Under the pieces are notes generated by a model. It did no database searches. It was not told the DNA's origin and saw nothing but the letters and a program-made list of their open reading frames with translations. From Ancalomicrobiaceae bacterium (GTDB lineage: Bacteria; Pseudomonadota; Alphaproteobacteria; Rhizobiales; Ancalomicrobiaceae), in the NCBI GenBank assembly GCA_031291595.1, contig JARLIU010000014.1:1-64000 (forward strand): 64,000 nucleotides of DNA, in the 5' to 3' direction. This document shows, piece after piece, positions 61,799 through 64,000 of this stretch. Made by a program: the position numbers and the translations under genes. How positions within the stretch are numbered: the stretch's first letter is position 1; every line of letters begins with the position of its first letter.

Positions 61799-64000
61799 AT
61801 GCTGATTGAGGAAGCCGACTTCGGCACGCCGATCCGCGTCTCCGAAACAAGGGTGACGCTGCACATCGACGGCGAGAGCGTCAGCGTTCCCGCCGGCACC
61901 TCGGTCATGGCCGCGGCCATGCAGCTCGGTACCAAGATCCCCAAGCTGTGCGCCACCGATAGCCTGGAGCCGTTCGGCTCCTGCCGGCTCTGCCTCATCG
62001 AGATCGAGGGACGGCGCGGCACGCCGGCCTCCTGCACCACGCTGGCCGAGGCCGGCATGGTCGTCCGCACCCAGACCGACCGGCTGGCCAAGCTCAGGAA
62101 GGGGGTGATGGAGCTCTACATCTCCGACCACCCGCTCGACTGCCTGACCTGCGCCGCCAACGGCGATTGCGAGCTGCAGGACATGGCTGGCGCCGTCGGT
62201 CTCCGGCAGGTCCGCTACGAGACCGGCGACAACCATTTCGACGCCGCCCATGCGACGCCGAAGGACCGGTCGAACCCCTATTTCGACTATGATCCGTCGA
62301 AATGCATCGTCTGCAATCGCTGCGTCCGCGCCTGCGAGGAGGTCCAGGGTACCTTTGCGCTGACCATTACGGCCAAGGGCTTCGACAGCCGGGTATCGGC
62401 TGGCGGAACCGATTTCCTCTCCTCCGAATGCGTCTCGTGCGGCGCCTGCGTCCAGGCCTGCCCGACCGCGACGCTGATCGAGAAATCCGTCGTCGCCCAC
62501 GGTCAGCCGGACCATTCCAAGGTCACCACCTGCGCCTACTGCGGCGTCGGTTGCTCGTTCAAAGCCGAGATGCAGGGCGACCGTCTCGTGCGCATGCTGC
62601 CGCTCAAAGCCGGCAAGGCCAACGAGGGCCATTCCTGCGTCAAGGGTCGCTTCGCCTGGGGCTACGCCACGCACAAGGACCGGATCGTGAAACCGATGAT
62701 CCGGTCGAAGACCACCGATCCGTGGCGCGAGGTCTCTTGGGGCGAGGCGATCGCCTACGCGGCCGCCGAATTCAAGCGCATCCAGGCCGCCTACGGCCGC
62801 GACTCGGTCGGCGCGATCACCTCCAGCCGCTGCACCAACGAGGAAGTCTTCCTGGTGCAGAAGCTGGTCAGGGCCGCCTTCGGCAACAACAATGTCGACA
62901 CCTGCGCCCGCGTCTGCCATTCGCCGACCGGCTACGGCCTGTCCAAGACCTTCGGCACCTCGGCCGGCACCCAGGACTTCAAGTCGGTCGAACAGGCCGA
63001 CGTCATCATCGTCATCGGCGCCAATCCGACCGACGGCCACCCGGTGTTCGCCTCCAGGCTGAAGAAGCGGCTGCGCCAGGGCGCCAGGCTGATCGTTGCC
63101 GACCCGCGCGCCATCGACCTGGTCAAGACGCCACACGTGCGTGCCAGCCACCACCTGCAGCTCAAGCCCGGCACCAACGTGGCGCTGGTCAACGCGCTTG
63201 CCCACGTCATCGTCACCGAGGGTCTGGTCGACGAGGCCTTCGTGCGCCAGCGCTGCGACCTGAGGGAATTCGAGGTCTGGGCCCGCTTCATCGCCGACGA
63301 GCGCCATTCGCCCGAGGCTTCTGAGGTCCATACCGGCGTGCCGGCGGCCGAGGTGCGCGCCGCGGCGCGTCTCTTCGCCACCGGCGGCAACGGCGCGATC
63401 TACTACGGCCTCGGCGTCACCGAGCATTCGCAAGGCTCCACCATGGTCATGGGGCTCGCCAACCTCGCCATGGCGACCGGCAATGTCGGCCGGCCCGGCG
63501 TCGGCGTGAACCCGTTGCGCGGCCAGAACAACGTGCAGGGCTCCTGCGACATGGGCTCGTTTCCGCACGAGTTCTCCGGCTACCGCCACGTCTCCGACGA
63601 TGCGACGCGCAACATGTTCGAGACGCTGTGGGGCGTGGACCTGTCGCCCGAACAGGGCCTCAGGATCCCCAACATGCTGGACGCCGCGGTCGGCGGCGCC
63701 TTCAAGGGCCTCTACGTCCAGGGCGAGGACATCGCCCAATCCGATCCCGACACCATCCACGTGACGGCCGGCTTGGCCGCGATGGAATGCGTCGTCATCC
63801 AGGATCTGTTCTTGAACGAGACCGCCAAATACGCCCACGTCTTCCTGCCCGGCGCCTCGTTCCTGGAGAAGGATGGCACCTTCACCAACGCCGAGCGCCG
63901 CATCAACCGCGTCCGCCAGGTGATGTCGCCGCTCGCGGGCAAGCAGGAATGGGCGGTGACCCAGGAACTGGCCAATGCGCTCGGCTATGCCATGTCCTAT
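61799..64000 (+). CDS. fdsA: NAD-dependent formate dehydrogenase alpha subunit (3' truncated by window)
   Basis: Open frame from ATG 61799 to window end (734 codons). N-term 2Fe-2S and NuoG-like motifs, CIVCNRCVRACEE / CVSCGACVQACP, TTCAYCGVGCSF, DTCARVCHSPT with candidate Mo-ligand Cys (codon 62915-62917). Confidence 0.95.
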   Translation, partial: MLIEEADFGTPIRVSETRVTLHIDGESVSVPAGTSVMAAAMQLGTKIPKLCATDSLEPFGSCRLCLIEIEGRRGTPASCTTLAEAGMVVRTQTDRLAKLRKGVMELYISDHPLDCLTCAANGDCELQDMAGAVGLRQVRYETGDNHFDAAHATPKDRSNPYFDYDPSKCIVCNRCVRACEEVQGTFALTITAKGFDSRVSAGGTDFLSSECVSCGACVQACPTATLIEKSVVAHGQPDHSKVTTCAYCGVGCSFKAEMQGDRLVRMLPLKAGKANEGHSCVKGRFAWGYATHKDRIVKPMIRSKTTDPWREVSWGEAIAYAAAEFKRIQAAYGRDSVGAITSSRCTNEEVFLVQKLVRAAFGNNNVDTCARVCHSPTGYGLSKTFGTSAGTQDFKSVEQADVIIVIGANPTDGHPVFASRLKKRLRQGARLIVADPRAIDLVKTPHVRASHHLQLKPGTNVALVNALAHVIVTEGLVDEAFVRQRCDLREFEVWARFIADERHSPEASEVHTGVPAAEVRAAARLFATGGNGAIYYGLGVTEHSQGSTMVMGLANLAMATGNVGRPGVGVNPLRGQNNVQGSCDMGSFPHEFSGYRHVSDDATRNMFETLWGVDLSPEQGLRIPNMLDAAVGGAFKGLYVQGEDIAQSDPDTIHVTAGLAAMECVVIQDLFLNETAKYAHVFLPGASFLEKDGTFTNAERRINRVRQVMSPLAGKQEWAVTQELANALGYAMSY

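Noticed and set aside
61703-63838. 711-aa minus-strand ORF
   Set aside because: Antisense to fdsA, which has unmistakable FDH motifs; fdsA is missing from the ORF track only because its stop lies outside the window.

Overview
The window is GC-rich, looks alphaproteobacterial (Rhizobiales/Hyphomicrobiales-like by gene content, not proven), and is almost fully coding. I see about 50 protein genes and no tRNA, rRNA, CRISPR, transposase or phage genes. Main blocks: (1) sugar ABC transporter plus two GMC oxidoreductases (1-6.9 kb); (2) PAS-PAS-GGDEF protein, AbrB and MFS transporters, small regulators (7-15 kb); (3) a bidirectional NAD-linked [NiFe]-hydrogenase locus hoxE-F-U-Y-H with a convergent maturation protease (15.1-22.0 kb), in which HoxF is fused in one ORF to a GltD/NfnB-like FAD/NAD(P)H oxidoreductase; (4) branched-chain amino-acid-type ABC transporter with a LivM-LivG fusion, L-lactate dehydrogenase, chemotaxis receptor (22.7-30.8 kb); (5) ribose-type ABC transporter with Gfo/Idh/MocA, TIM-barrel isomerase, and divergent ROK and ThuA genes (31-40.3 kb); (6) AraC regulator, cupin, MoeA-PBP fusion, and a PAS-GGDEF protein with a degenerate EAL domain (40.2-47.3 kb); (7) polyol (sorbitol/mannitol-type) operon with SorC regulator, ABC transporter, SDR, mannitol dehydrogenase and an FGGY kinase-HAD fusion (47.4-57.6 kb); (8) small secreted protein behind an EcfG-like stress promoter; (9) LysR regulator plus NAD-dependent formate dehydrogenase fdsGBA, truncated by the window end. 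The strongest candidate for something unusual is the HoxF-GltD fusion, which could give the hydrogenase a second NAD(P)H/flavin site (bifurcation or NADP coupling). Several intergenic dyads also look like operators or mRNA-stabilising repeats. All family calls come from reading translated motifs; no database search was run.
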